A stretch of DNA of 64,000 nt from an uncultured Treponema sp. GTDB taxonomy: Bacteria; Spirochaetota; Spirochaetia; Treponematales; Treponemataceae. The position numbers and the translations under genes are program-made. The notes under the pieces are model-generated. The model worked only from the letters and a program-made list of their open reading frames with translations. It ran no database searches and was not told where the DNA came from. The DNA is taken from NCBI GenBank assembly GCA_934718065.1, contig CAKUZR010000004.1, positions 62,001-126,000 of the forward strand. The letters run 5' to 3'. Shown here in pieces: positions 1 to 7,872 of this stretch. Positions within the stretch are counted from its first letter, which is position 1, and each line of letters starts with the position of its first letter.

Positions 1-1342
1 CGCCTTCCGCATTTGAATTTTCAAGGTTTTTCGCGTCGGCAAGAATTCTTGGAAATCCAGCTGAATAAAGTTCCTTCAACGCCGCAACATCTTCTTCGCC
101 GGCCAGCGGAACCGCCGCATAGCCAAGTTCGCCCTGGGAAAGTTTTCCGCAGCCATGGAACTGAATTCCGTCAAGAATTCCTTCGTAGCACATCTGGTAA
201 ACGGAATTTCCTTCTTCTGAAAACGGATCGACAATTACACCGGCAAGCAAAGGCATTTTTTTGATTTTTTTTGCCTGGAAAAGCCGCTGAAGTTCTTCCC
301 GGATTTCCTTGATTTTCAAGAAATCTTCAGGTTTGTTCGTTCGTGGAGATTTTTCCGCAAAAATAAAGCCCAGAATGTCTGCGCCAAGCTCCGCGGATTT
401 TACTGCGTCTTCTTTTGCTGTGATTCCGCAGACTTTTACAAGCGGTTTTTCGCCTTTTTCTTCAAGAAGCGCGGAAATTTTCTTCCAGAATGAATACTGA
501 TATTCAAGTTTTTCTGAATTTGCCGCTTTTGAAAATGATTTTACAAGTTTTTTTGCGTTTTTTGGATTTTTTGCGGCGGCTTCGCCAATCAGAACCGAAT
601 GAAAGCCCAAATTTCCAACAAAATTCGCGGCCGCTGGCGTTGTTACTCCAGATTCAGAAATTATTCTTGGAAACGGAAAATCCGCCTGCTTTTTTGCGTA
701 GAGTTTTGCGATTTTTTCCTTGAGCTTCAGCGGAATCAGCAAATCGATTGTAAAAGTTGCCAGATCGCGGGAATTTATTCCCAGCACGATTTTTTCATTG
801 CAGCCTTTTGAATTTGCGAGCGAAAGAACAGCGAATGCTTTTTCAATGTCGGATTCCTCGCGGATTTCCAGAAGAACCGAAAGCCCGATCTGAAACGCTT
901 TTTCCGCCATCTGAAGAAGTTTTTCCTGGGAAAGAATTCTTCCAATCAGAAGAACTGCATCCGCTCCGCAAAGATATGAAATTTCAATTTCTTCCGGTTC
1001 GAGCAGAAAATCCTTGCGCAGAACGGCGGCTTTTTTTCCGGCTTTTTTCGCCGCTTTTTTCAAATCTTCAAGTGAGCCGTGGAAATAATTTTCTTCCGTA
1101 AGGCAGCTGATTGCTTTTGTGCCGGCTTTTATGTATTTTCCGCAGGTTTTCGAAGCGTCAAGGTCGGGCGCAATCATTCCTTTTGAAGGAGAAGCCCGTT
1201 TTATTTCAAGAATTGTTCCTGGCTTTTTTAGAAAAGGCACAACCGGACGGAATCTTTTTTGGGGAATTTCGTGTCCGAATGAAAAACCTTTGTTTTTTAT
1301 GTCAGCTAGGCGTTTTTCGCAAATTTCTGAAAGAATGTCCAT
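1..1342 (-). CDS. trpCF: Indole-3-glycerol-phosphate synthase / phosphoribosylanthranilate isomerase fusion (partial)
   Basis: Two consecutive tryptophan-pathway enzymes in one chain: PRAI isomerises phosphoribosylanthranilate and IGPS cyclises the product to indole-glycerol phosphate. The reverse strand reads openly for 447 codons from an ATG that directly follows the trpGD stop. IGPS comes first: EIKRASPSKG near residue 45 (catalytic Lys region), LRKDF, GINSRDL and SESGV. The PRAI half begins near residue 330 with KVCGIT, then GADILGFIF and QFHG. The C-terminus lies outside the window. An AGGA ribosome site lies within the last codons of trpGD, so the two are translationally coupled. Domain order matches the enterobacterial TrpCF fusion. 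Function is well supported; only the end is unseen. Confidence 0.93.
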   Translation of the reverse strand, partial: MDILSEICEKRLADIKNKGFSFGHEIPQKRFRPVVPFLKKPGTILEIKRASPSKGMIAPDLDASKTCGKYIKAGTKAISCLTEENYFHGSLEDLKKAAKKAGKKAAVLRKDFLLEPEEIEISYLCGADAVLLIGRILSQEKLLQMAEKAFQIGLSVLLEIREESDIEKAFAVLSLANSKGCNEKIVLGINSRDLATFTIDLLIPLKLKEKIAKLYAKKQADFPFPRIISESGVTTPAAANFVGNLGFHSVLIGEAAAKNPKNAKKLVKSFSKAANSEKLEYQYSFWKKISALLEEKGEKPLVKVCGITAKEDAVKSAELGADILGFIFAEKSPRTNKPEDFLKIKEIREELQRLFQAKKIKKMPLLAGVIVDPFSEEGNSVYQMCYEGILDGIQFHGCGKLSQGELGYAAVPLAGEEDVAALKELYSAGFPRILADAKNLENSNAEG

Positions 1343-2938
1343 TTAACTGTTGCTTTCCTTTTTGATTTCTTCAAGTTTTGCTTTTACTGCGCCGGAATCA
1401 ATCGCTCTGATGATTTTTATGCAGCCTTCCCGGATTGATTTTGCTTTTCCGCCGATGTAAAGGGCAGCGCCTCCGTTCAAGGCGATTGCGGCTTTCAAAG
1501 TTCTTCTGCCTTTTCTTTCAAGCAAATCGAGCGCAAGCCGGGCGTTTTCCGCGCCGGTTCCGCCGGAAAGTTCTTCATCCTTGCAGCCTGAAAGCCCGAA
1601 ATCTGCCGGCTGGATTGTATATTCTTTTTCTTTGTTGTCCTCGTCGATTTCAAAAACTTTTGTTCCAACAACTGGTGAAATTTCATCAAATCCGTCTTCT
1701 GAAACAACAACCATGACTCTTTTTGCGCCAAGAAGCTTTGCGGCGCGGGCAACTGGCGCAAGTAGCTCAGGTGAATAAACTCCGAGCATCTGGTATTTTG
1801 CGCCGGCAGGATTTGAAAGCGGCCCGATTAGATTCATTATGGTTTTTACGCCAAGGGCTTTTCGTACCGGACCTGCAAAACGCATTGCAGAATGATAAAC
1901 CGGAGCGAACAAAAATCCGAAATTTGTTTTTTTGATGATTTCCGCGGTTTTTGCCGGAGCATTGTCAATTTTGATTCCAAGGGCTTCAAAAAAATCCGCG
2001 GCTCCCGATTTTGAAGAAACTGCCCGGTTTCCGTGCTTTGCCACAGGAAGTCCGCAGGCAGCCGCGCACAATGCGCTCATTGAGCTTATGTTGAAAGAAC
2101 CTTTGCTGTCTCCGCCCGTTCCAACAATATCGGTAAGTTCCGTGGTTTCAAGCGGAAGCGGCGTTCGTTTTGCAACAAGAACGCTTGCGCAGCCGGCAAT
2201 TTCTTCCGGAGTGGCTTTTTTTGCGGCAAGAGCAGTAAGAATTGCGGCGGTCATTCGTTCGTCCATGCAGCCGTCTGTTAAGTCTTCCATGAACATTTCC
2301 GCGGTTTTGCGCTCCATGTCTTTTCCTTCAATTAAAGATGAAAGAACTTGAGTCGCAGGGAAAGGCTCTCTTCTGTAGTTCAAAAAAGCGGTGAAAAATT
2401 CTTTTGTTTTTGGTGATGCGATTGATTCCGGATGAAACTGAACGCCTTCAATCGGCATTGTTTTGTGCCGGATTCCCATGATATCGCCGTCGTCGGCGCG
2501 CGCTGAAATTTCAAAATCTGCCGGAAGAGTCGATTCATCAATAACAAGCGAATGGTAGCGCGTGAAAGTTTCTCGTTTTCCCATAAGACGGAACATTCCT
2601 TTTCCATCAAGGTTGATTTGCTCCGCGATTCCATGCTTTATGAATTTTGCGTTCACAATTTTCGCGCCGAACGCGTAGCCAATCGCCTGATGTCCAAGGC
2701 AAATTCCAAGAATCGGGATTTTTCCGGCGAAATATTTAATTGCTTCAACAGAAATTCCTGCGTCTTCCGGGCGGCCAGGGCCAGGAGAAACAATAAGTTT
2801 TTCAGGATTCATTTCAATCACTTCCTGAAGCGAGATTTCTTTGCTGCGCACAACTTTTATTTCTGTTTTTGTAAGTTTTGCAAGCGACTGATAAACGTTG
2901 TATGTGAAACTGTCGTAATTATCCAATAATAAAATCAT
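1343..2938 (-). CDS. trpGD: Anthranilate synthase glutaminase subunit / anthranilate phosphoribosyltransferase fusion
   Basis: A 531-residue bifunctional tryptophan enzyme. Residues 1-190 are a class I glutamine amidotransferase (LLDNYDSFTYN start, oxyanion SPGPGRP, nucleophile Cys80 in GICLGHQ, FHPES His/Glu) that supplies ammonia to TrpE. Residues about 200-531 are anthranilate phosphoribosyltransferase, with the PRPP-binding GTGGD motif followed by SFNISS, and KHGNRAVSSKSGAADF. The ATG used here has a GGAG site 7 nt upstream; a GTG 12 nt earlier overlaps that site and is unlikely. It lies 21 nt after trpE and abuts trpCF, so all three are one operon. The GD fusion is the enterobacterial arrangement. 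Confidence 0.95.
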   Translation of the reverse strand: MILLLDNYDSFTYNVYQSLAKLTKTEIKVVRSKEISLQEVIEMNPEKLIVSPGPGRPEDAGISVEAIKYFAGKIPILGICLGHQAIGYAFGAKIVNAKFIKHGIAEQINLDGKGMFRLMGKRETFTRYHSLVIDESTLPADFEISARADDGDIMGIRHKTMPIEGVQFHPESIASPKTKEFFTAFLNYRREPFPATQVLSSLIEGKDMERKTAEMFMEDLTDGCMDERMTAAILTALAAKKATPEEIAGCASVLVAKRTPLPLETTELTDIVGTGGDSKGSFNISSMSALCAAACGLPVAKHGNRAVSSKSGAADFFEALGIKIDNAPAKTAEIIKKTNFGFLFAPVYHSAMRFAGPVRKALGVKTIMNLIGPLSNPAGAKYQMLGVYSPELLAPVARAAKLLGAKRVMVVVSEDGFDEISPVVGTKVFEIDEDNKEKEYTIQPADFGLSGCKDEELSGGTGAENARLALDLLERKGRRTLKAAIALNGGAALYIGGKAKSIREGCIKIIRAIDSGAVKAKLEEIKKESNS

Positions 2939-2959
2939 ATTTTTCTCCACTGAATCAGA

Positions 2960-4354
2960 TTATTTTTTCGTGTTTTCTATAACAGCGCGCATTGCTCCAA
3001 GTTTTTCGCAAGTTTCGGTAAATTCACGTTCCGCGTTGCTTGCGTAGACAATTCCGCCGCCAGCCTGAAGCGTCCAGACATCCTGCTGCTTCAGCGCACA
3101 GCGAATTGCAATGCAGAAATCCAGGTTGTTCTTGTTTCCAATGTAGCCAACTGCTCCTGCATAAAAATTGCGCTTGAATTTTTCAAGTGAAGAAAGAATT
3201 TCGATTGCGCTTATTTTTGGCGCGCCTGAAACTGTTCCTGCCGGGAAAGCCGCTCTCAGAACTTCAATCGCCGGAGTTTTGTCATCGACTTTTCCGATTA
3301 CTTCTGAAACCAGATGAATTACGTGGCTGTAAAGCTCGGTGAACATATATCTTGTTACTTCAACGCTTCCGGTCTTGCAGACGCGGCCAAGGTCGTTGCG
3401 CGCAAGGTCAACAAGCATAAGATGCTCGGCGCGTTCTTTCGGGTCGTTCAGAAGCTCTTCCATGAGCTGCTTGTCTTCAATAGGATTTTTTCCGCGGTGT
3501 CTTGTTCCTGCAATCGGATGAATCATTGCTTCACCGTTGCGTACGCGCACAAGGCTTTCTGGAGAAGCGCCCGTGAACTGGAAATCTTCAAAATCAAGGT
3601 AGAACATATACGGCGAAGGATTTACGGAACGGAGCCGGCGGTAAATTTCCAGAGCGGGAACTTCGCTTTTTATCTGAACACGGCGGCTTGGAACGGCCTG
3701 AACAATGTTTCCGGCGTAAATTTCTTTTTTCAAGGCTTCGACTTTTTCGCAGTATTCTTTTTTGCTTTGCTCTTCGTCTGTAAGAACTGTGGTTTCGTAG
3801 TTTGTTTCTGGCTCTGCAAGATAAGAAAAATCCAGGTCCGAAAGGCGTTTCTTTATATTTTCAATAGCGGCTTTCAAGTCAATTTCGTGTTCCTTGTAGT
3901 TCTGCGCGCAAATATAAATTTTTTCACAGAAATGGTCAAAAATGATAAAAGTGTGTCCGACAACAAACGCGCTTTCCGGGATTTTCAGCTGGTCATCCTG
4001 CTTCTGAAGATGAATCGTGTCGCAGCGCGCGCAGAATTCGTAGCTAAGGTAACCCATTCCCGCGGCAGGAAGCGGCAGGTCAAAACCTTCTTCCGCCGGA
4101 TTTTCGGCCGCGATTTCCGCAAGCACATCAAGAATGTCGCCTTTCATTGCGTAGACAGGCCGGCGCTCTCCGTTTATTACAATTGCAATTCCGTCTTCAT
4201 CCTGAATAACGCGGAACGCTTCGTCAAGCATAATCATTGAGTAGCGGTCTTTTCCCGAAGAAAAATTCGCTGATTCAAGAACCGCTTTCGCATTGAATTT
4301 TTTTGCCAAAGAAAAAGGAGTGAATCGGTCTCCTGGAAGAACTTCATATAACAT
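2960..4354 (-). CDS. trpE: Anthranilate synthase component I
   Basis: Chorismate-binding subunit of anthranilate synthase, the first committed step of tryptophan synthesis, working with the TrpG domain encoded next. The protein is 464 residues. The N-terminal feedback pocket is visible (VLES with Ser28, then RYS). The C-terminal chorismate-binding domain has PIAGTRHRGKN, DLARNDLGRVC, YSHVIHLVSEV, FPAGTVSGAPK and GAVGYIG. The presence of the LES...RYS element suggests that the enzyme is tryptophan-inhibited, by analogy with the family. I chose the ATG whose GGAG site lies 6 nt upstream rather than an in-frame TTG overlapping that site. First gene of the trp operon, behind a strong promoter and palindrome. 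Confidence 0.95.
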   Translation of the reverse strand: MLYEVLPGDRFTPFSLAKKFNAKAVLESANFSSGKDRYSMIMLDEAFRVIQDEDGIAIVINGERRPVYAMKGDILDVLAEIAAENPAEEGFDLPLPAAGMGYLSYEFCARCDTIHLQKQDDQLKIPESAFVVGHTFIIFDHFCEKIYICAQNYKEHEIDLKAAIENIKKRLSDLDFSYLAEPETNYETTVLTDEEQSKKEYCEKVEALKKEIYAGNIVQAVPSRRVQIKSEVPALEIYRRLRSVNPSPYMFYLDFEDFQFTGASPESLVRVRNGEAMIHPIAGTRHRGKNPIEDKQLMEELLNDPKERAEHLMLVDLARNDLGRVCKTGSVEVTRYMFTELYSHVIHLVSEVIGKVDDKTPAIEVLRAAFPAGTVSGAPKISAIEILSSLEKFKRNFYAGAVGYIGNKNNLDFCIAIRCALKQQDVWTLQAGGGIVYASNAEREFTETCEKLGAMRAVIENTKK

Positions 4355-4399
4355 ATAAATCTCCAAAAAAATCCAGAAAATATTGCCGCCTGAATTTTT

Positions 4400-4453
4400 G
4401 TTTCTACTTATAGAAACATTATAGGAATACTTTGTGTTACTGTCAATAGAAAC
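4400..4453. promoter_or_regulatory. Candidate trp operator: 18 bp palindrome plus a third half-site
   Basis: GTTTCTA-N4-TAGAAAC at 4400-4417 is a perfect 7-bp inverted repeat covering the transcription start just downstream of the -10. A further copy of TAGAAAC at 4447-4453 abuts and overlaps the -35. The repeated half-sites are 36 bp apart, on nearly the same helix face. The layout is that of a repressor operator. The regulator is unknown; a TrpR-type protein is an inference. Confidence 0.6.
4418..4446 (-). promoter_or_regulatory. Sigma-70-type promoter of the trp operon
   Basis: On the minus strand, TTGACA (4446-4441) and TATAAT (4423-4418) are separated by exactly 17 bp, a perfect consensus match. 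The predicted transcript starts about 55 nt before trpE, with no room for a leader-peptide attenuator, so control is more likely at initiation. Confidence 0.85.
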
Positions 4454-4480
4454 GTTGAAAAATTCCAGAAGTTTTCAACG
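4453..4480. terminator. Inverted repeat between argC and the trp promoter
   Basis: CGTTGAAAA and TTTTCAACG form a perfect 9-bp stem with a 10-nt loop. It lies downstream of the argC stop and upstream of the trp -35. It may end argC transcription, but the T tract after it is poor, so a regulatory role is also possible. Confidence 0.35.
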
Positions 4481-4503
4481 CGAATTTTCAAAAACTCCTT
4501 GAA

Positions 4504-5451
4504 TCAAACCAGCGAAGTTGTTTCGTCAATTCCCATCCGGATGTTCAGGCACTGCACAGCCGCGCCGCTTGCGCCTTTTCCAAGATTGTCAAAACGGCTT
4601 GTAAGCATAATCCGCTCGTCGTTTCCGTATACAAAAATTTGCATGTTGTTCGTTCCTGCCAGAGTGTTTGCCGCGATAAACTGCTCGTTCAGCGTTCCTT
4701 CGCCCATAAAACCAGCCACTTTCACAAAATTGCAGTTCTTGTAATGCTCGCACATCATTTCCCATACGTCGCGCGCGGAAACTTTTTTAGCCAGAAGCCG
4801 CGAATGCAGCCCGACCGTAACAGTCATTCCCTGAAAATAGTCGCAGACATACGGATTGAAAACCGGCTCAAACTCAAGCCCGGCGATTTTTTTCATTTCC
4901 GGAAGATGTTTGTGTGCCTGAGTCAAAGCGTAAAGCCGCGGCGAATCCAGCTCCGGATTCCGGTCAGCCGCCTCGTACTGCGCAATCGCCTTTTTTCCCG
5001 CGCCGGAATAGCCCGAAACCGCGTGAATCACCACCGGATAGTCAGCCGGCATAATTCCAGATTTTACAAGCGGATATCCCAAAGCCACAAATCCCGAAGC
5101 GTAGCAGCCAGGAACCGCAATTCTGTTTGAAGCCATGATTTTTTCGCGGAAAGATTTATCCAGCTCCGGAAAACCGTAAGCCCAATCCGGATTCGTTCTG
5201 TGCGCCGTTGAAGCGTCAATAATCACCGTTTTAGGATTTGTGCAAAGTTCCGCCGATTCAACCGCGGCAGCGTCCGGCAGACACAAAAAAGTAAAATCGC
5301 TCGCGTTTATCATTTTCGCGCGCTCCGAGGCATCCTTGCGTTTTTCCTCGTCAATCTGCAGGATTTCAATGTCGTTCCGCTTTGCAAAACGCTCAAAAAT
5401 CTTCAGGCCAGTCGTTCCCTCTTTTCCGTCTATAAAAATTTTCACGCTCAT
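4504..5451 (-). CDS. argC: N-acetyl-gamma-glutamyl-phosphate reductase
   Basis: NADPH-dependent reductase of arginine synthesis that converts N-acetylglutamyl phosphate to the semialdehyde. At 315 residues it belongs to the short (type 2) ArgC branch. An N-terminal nucleotide-binding segment (FIDGKEGTTGLKIFERF) is followed by the active site VPGCYASGF with nucleophile Cys116 and later HRTNPDWAYGFPEL and VHAVSGYSGAGKK. The start has a GAGG site 7 nt upstream. No other arg gene is adjacent, so it appears to be a single-gene unit. Its upstream region carries a copy of the GC-rich modular repeat. Confidence 0.93.
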   Translation of the reverse strand: MSVKIFIDGKEGTTGLKIFERFAKRNDIEILQIDEEKRKDASERAKMINASDFTFLCLPDAAAVESAELCTNPKTVIIDASTAHRTNPDWAYGFPELDKSFREKIMASNRIAVPGCYASGFVALGYPLVKSGIMPADYPVVIHAVSGYSGAGKKAIAQYEAADRNPELDSPRLYALTQAHKHLPEMKKIAGLEFEPVFNPYVCDYFQGMTVTVGLHSRLLAKKVSARDVWEMMCEHYKNCNFVKVAGFMGEGTLNEQFIAANTLAGTNNMQIFVYGNDERIMLTSRFDNLGKGASGAAVQCLNIRMGIDETTSLV

Positions 5452-5480
5452 AAAAACCTCTGTTTTCGCCGGGATTTTTT

Positions 5481-5565
5481 AATTCAAAGGGGAAAGTCTT
5501 CCCCTCGGCCGCACTTCGTTGCGTCCTGCCCCTTCCAGCGGGGACACCCCGCAACGCCCCGCAAA
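5481..5565 (+). repeat. GC-rich modular repeat, family 2, copy a (argC leader region)
   Basis: Begins TTCAAAGGGGAAAG, folds back with CTTCCCCTCG, then has a short divergent core and CTGCCCCTTCC followed by GGGG...CCCC pairing. The same bracket elements recur near metY (9597-9716, inverted; 11140-11290). It lies between argC and its likely -10 (ATTATA at 5577-5582 on the plus strand), so it may be transcribed as part of the argC leader. This copy lacks the 46-bp unit. Confidence 0.6.
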
Positions 5566-5757
5566 GTCAGCTCAATATTATAGAAGTTTTTAGATTAAAA
5601 AAAAATCAGTTCAGAACAGAAAATCAAAAATTTGGACAAAAAATATTCATTTTCATCAGAAAATGTTCAAAAATGCGCAAAAAATACTCAGAATTTTCAG
5701 TCTTTCTGCCGGAAAAAATTTCTTCAGCGGCAAATTTTTTCAAAAAAAACGCAAAAG
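5566..5757. other. AT-rich intergenic stretch
   Basis: About 190 bp of A/T-rich sequence with long A runs. A TATAAT on the minus strand (5582-5577) may be the argC -10, but no good -35 is visible. No gene with a ribosome site is seen here. Confidence 0.4.
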
Positions 5758-5783
5758 CAACGCTTTTCAACGCATTTCAACGC
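5758..5783 (+). promoter_or_regulatory. Three CAACGC direct repeats at 10-bp spacing (possible activator site)
   Basis: CAACGC occurs at 5758, 5768 and 5778, one turn of helix apart, ending 43 bp upstream of the -24 element of the hsp20 promoter. Sigma-54 promoters require an upstream-bound AAA activator, and phased repeats at this distance fit such a site. The activator is not identified. Confidence 0.5.
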
Positions 5784-5826
5784 CTGGTTTTTTGGAAATT
5801 CAAGTTTTTTCAGCATAAAAAAAAGT

Positions 5827-5842
5827 TGGCACGGAATTTGCA
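5827..5842 (+). promoter_or_regulatory. Sigma-54 (-24/-12) promoter of the hsp20 gene
   Basis: TGGCACG-N4-TTGCA matches the RpoN consensus at every conserved base, with GG (5828-5829) and GC (5840-5841) correctly 10 bp apart. It lies 72 nt before the gene. No competing -35/-10 pair with normal spacing is present. Confidence 0.8.
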
Positions 5843-5913
5843 TAATATATTAGTGAAGGCTGGAAATAAAAAATCCGGCTGGAAATTAAAATAATTCGCG
5901 TAGGAGGCATTAT

Positions 5914-6348
5914 ATGAACGAATTAGCTTTATTCAATGACTTGTTTGGTGATTTTGCAGATGATGGATACATGATGCCGTCTATCAACTTGAAAAAGGTT
6001 TTTCAGGCGCCAAAAGTAGATATAAAAGAGGATTCCGGCGCTTACACATTGCAGATGGATCTTCCGGGCAAAACTGACAAAGATGTAAAAATCGAGCTGA
6101 ACCATAATGTTCTTACAATTTCTTCAGAAAAAGCTGAAGACAAAAAAGAAGAGAAATCTGAAAAGAAAGAAGATGGCAAATGGCTTGTAAAAGAACGCTC
6201 TTATCAGAAATTCAGCCGAAGCTTTACTCTTCCAGATGATGTGGAAGCTGAAAAAGTTGCCGCTGAAGTAAAAAACGGCGTTCTTACAGTAACCATGCCG
6301 CGAAAAGCTCTGCCGGCGCCGAAACGCATTGCAATAAAAAGCGCATAA
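5914..6348 (+). CDS. Small heat-shock protein (Hsp20/alpha-crystallin family)
   Basis: A 144-residue ATP-independent holdase that binds unfolding cytosolic proteins. The short N-terminal arm (to about 33) is followed by an alpha-crystallin domain beginning PKVDIKEDSGAYTLQMDLPG, with the family motif VKNGVLTVTMPR near the end (about 121-132). An acidic/lysine-rich loop (EDKKEEKSEKKEDG) lengthens the beta5-beta6 region. A canonical GGAGG site lies 9 nt before the ATG. It is a single-gene unit: sigma-54 promoter upstream, strong terminator downstream. Regulation by sigma-54 rather than a heat-shock sigma factor or CIRCE is unusual. The C-terminal IXI-like motif is IAIK rather than classical. Confidence 0.93.
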   Translation: MNELALFNDLFGDFADDGYMMPSINLKKVFQAPKVDIKEDSGAYTLQMDLPGKTDKDVKIELNHNVLTISSEKAEDKKEEKSEKKEDGKWLVKERSYQKFSRSFTLPDDVEAEKVAAEVKNGVLTVTMPRKALPAPKRIAIKSA

Positions 6349-6381
6349 CTGCAATAACCAAATCTAAAGCTTAATAACTGA

Positions 6382-6424
6382 AAACGGGATGCGAACCTTG
6401 AAACGATTTGCATCCCGTTTTTTT
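6382..6424 (+). terminator. Intrinsic terminator of hsp20
   Basis: An 11-bp stem (AAACGGGATGC / GCATCCCGTTT) with a 17-nt loop and a run of seven T. The convergent purH transcript ends just beyond it, so it may act in both directions. Confidence 0.85.
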
Positions 6425-6439
6425 GTGCGTAAATTTTGA

Positions 6440-7615
6440 TTAATGGTGGAACAGTCTTATTCCTGTGAACGCCATTGCCATTTCGTAGTTGTCTGCGGTT
6501 TCAATTACCTGGTCGTCGCGGACAGAACCGCCCGGCTGGGCAACCACTGTAACTCCGGATTTTCTTGCGCGCTCAATGTTGTCTCCGAACGGGAAGAACG
6601 CATCCGAGCCGATTGCAACATCTGTGTTTTTGTCGAGCCACGCCCGCTTTTCTTCGCGTGTGAAAACCGCCGGCTTTGTCTTGAAGAATTTCTGCCATTT
6701 TCCTTCTGCAAGAACATCCTCGTATTCTTCGCCGATATAAACGTCGATTGTGTTGTCGCGGTCGGCGCGCTTGATTCCGTCAACAAATTCAAGTCCAAGA
6801 ACCTGCGGGCTTTGGCGGAGCCACCAGTTGTCAGCTTTCTGACCTGCAAGGCGTGTGCAGTGAACGCGGCTCTGCTGCCCCGCACCGATTCCAATTGCCT
6901 GGCCGTCTTTTACGTAGCATACCGAGTTTGACTGTGTGTATTTCAAAATTATAAGTGAAATCACAAGATTCATTTTGTCTTCGTCGCTCATTTTCTTGTT
7001 TTTTGTAACAATATTTGAAAGGCAGCTTTCGTCGATTTTAAGGAAATTGTGTCCCTGCTCAAAAGTAACGCCGAAAACCTGCTTTTTTTCCAGGGCGGCA
7101 GGAACGTATTTTGAATCAATCTGGATTATGCAGTAATTTCCGTTTTTCTTTGCCTTTAGAATTTCCAGAGCTTTCGCTGAATATCCAGGGGCGATGATTC
7201 CGTCTGAAACTTCTTTCTTTATAAGAAGGGCTGTCGCCTCGTCACATTCGTCTGAAAGAGAAATAAAATCCCCGAAGCTGGACATTCTGTCTGCGCCGCG
7301 CGCACGCGCATAAGCTGAAGCCAGCGGAGTAAGCTCAACGCCGTCGGTGAAATAAATTTTCTTCAAAGTGTCGGAAAGCGGCTTTCCAACTGCGGCTCCA
7401 GCCGGGGAAACGTGCTTGAAAGATGTCGCCGCCGGAAGTCCTGTTGCTTCCTTCAATTCTTTTACAAGCTGCCAGCCGTTCAAGGCATCCAGCAAGTTGA
7501 TATATCCAGGTTTTCCGTTTAAAACTGTGATTGGCAAATCAGATCCGTCTTCCATAAAAACCCTCGCCGGCTTCTGGTTCGGGTTGCATCCGTATTTAAG
7601 TTGTAGTTCGTTCAT
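6440..7615 (-). CDS. purH: AICAR formyltransferase, stand-alone domain of PurH
   Basis: Transfers a formyl group from 10-formyl-tetrahydrofolate to AICAR, the penultimate step of IMP synthesis. The 391 residues start with LQLKYGCNPNQKPA and contain the catalytic pair Lys67-His68 in SFKHVSPAGAAVG; later come GAGQQSRVHC, DAFFPFGDN and QPGGSVRDD. The IMP cyclohydrolase domain normally fused at the N-terminus of PurH is absent, so the last step must be done by another protein. No ribosome site precedes the ATG; a weak -10 (TATTCT) lies 6 nt upstream, so the mRNA may be leaderless. Single gene, convergent with hsp20. Confidence 0.92.
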   Translation of the reverse strand: MNELQLKYGCNPNQKPARVFMEDGSDLPITVLNGKPGYINLLDALNGWQLVKELKEATGLPAATSFKHVSPAGAAVGKPLSDTLKKIYFTDGVELTPLASAYARARGADRMSSFGDFISLSDECDEATALLIKKEVSDGIIAPGYSAKALEILKAKKNGNYCIIQIDSKYVPAALEKKQVFGVTFEQGHNFLKIDESCLSNIVTKNKKMSDEDKMNLVISLIILKYTQSNSVCYVKDGQAIGIGAGQQSRVHCTRLAGQKADNWWLRQSPQVLGLEFVDGIKRADRDNTIDVYIGEEYEDVLAEGKWQKFFKTKPAVFTREEKRAWLDKNTDVAIGSDAFFPFGDNIERARKSGVTVVAQPGGSVRDDQVIETADNYEMAMAFTGIRLFHH

Positions 7616-7650
7616 AAGTGTAGAATACTTTAATATGGAAAAATAATAAA

Positions 7651-7856
7651 TAGCGAGAATTTGGAGTTTTTTGAAAAATAATCTGAAAGAACGCTCCCGG
7701 CATAGTTCAATTTGCTCCAGACGGATTTGGCTCGCGCTTCGCTTGTAAAGGTTCGGGCGCTTTGCGCTTTAATTGGTTCAATCGCCAAAAGTCTTCACAA
7801 ATTGCCCTCTGCCTTGCGCTTTTATTTTTTTATAAAAAACTTCAGGTTCTTGCGCT
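7651..7856 (-). repeat. Dispersed ~206 bp structured repeat, family 1, copy A
   Basis: In element orientation (minus strand) it shares long blocks with the copies at 9182 and 11295: GTGAAGACTTTTGGCGATTG, CCCGAACCTTTACAAGCGAA, GAGCCAAATCCGTCTGGAGC, GGGAGCGTTCTTTCAGA. The ends are imperfect inverted repeats (TAGCGCAAGAACCTGAAG against TAGCGAGAATTTGGAG). An internal hairpin is GCGC-AAA-GCGC where other copies have GTGC-GRA-GCAC. No ORF. It fills most of the purH-ATPase gap. Confidence 0.85.
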
Positions 7857-7872
7857 ATCATGCGCAAAGCTT

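Noticed and set aside
3314..4240. Long plus-strand open frame (308 codons) opposite trpE
   Set aside because: It is antisense to a gene with complete family motifs, has no ribosome site, and encodes an unlikely Phe/Val/Arg-rich sequence.
4360..4420. Tryptophan leader-peptide attenuator before trpE
   Set aside because: The predicted leader is only about 55 nt and contains no Trp-rich ORF or terminator hairpin.
5826..5851. Sigma-70 promoter (TTGGCA/TATATT) for hsp20
   Set aside because: Spacing is 14 bp, while the same bases match the sigma-54 consensus perfectly.
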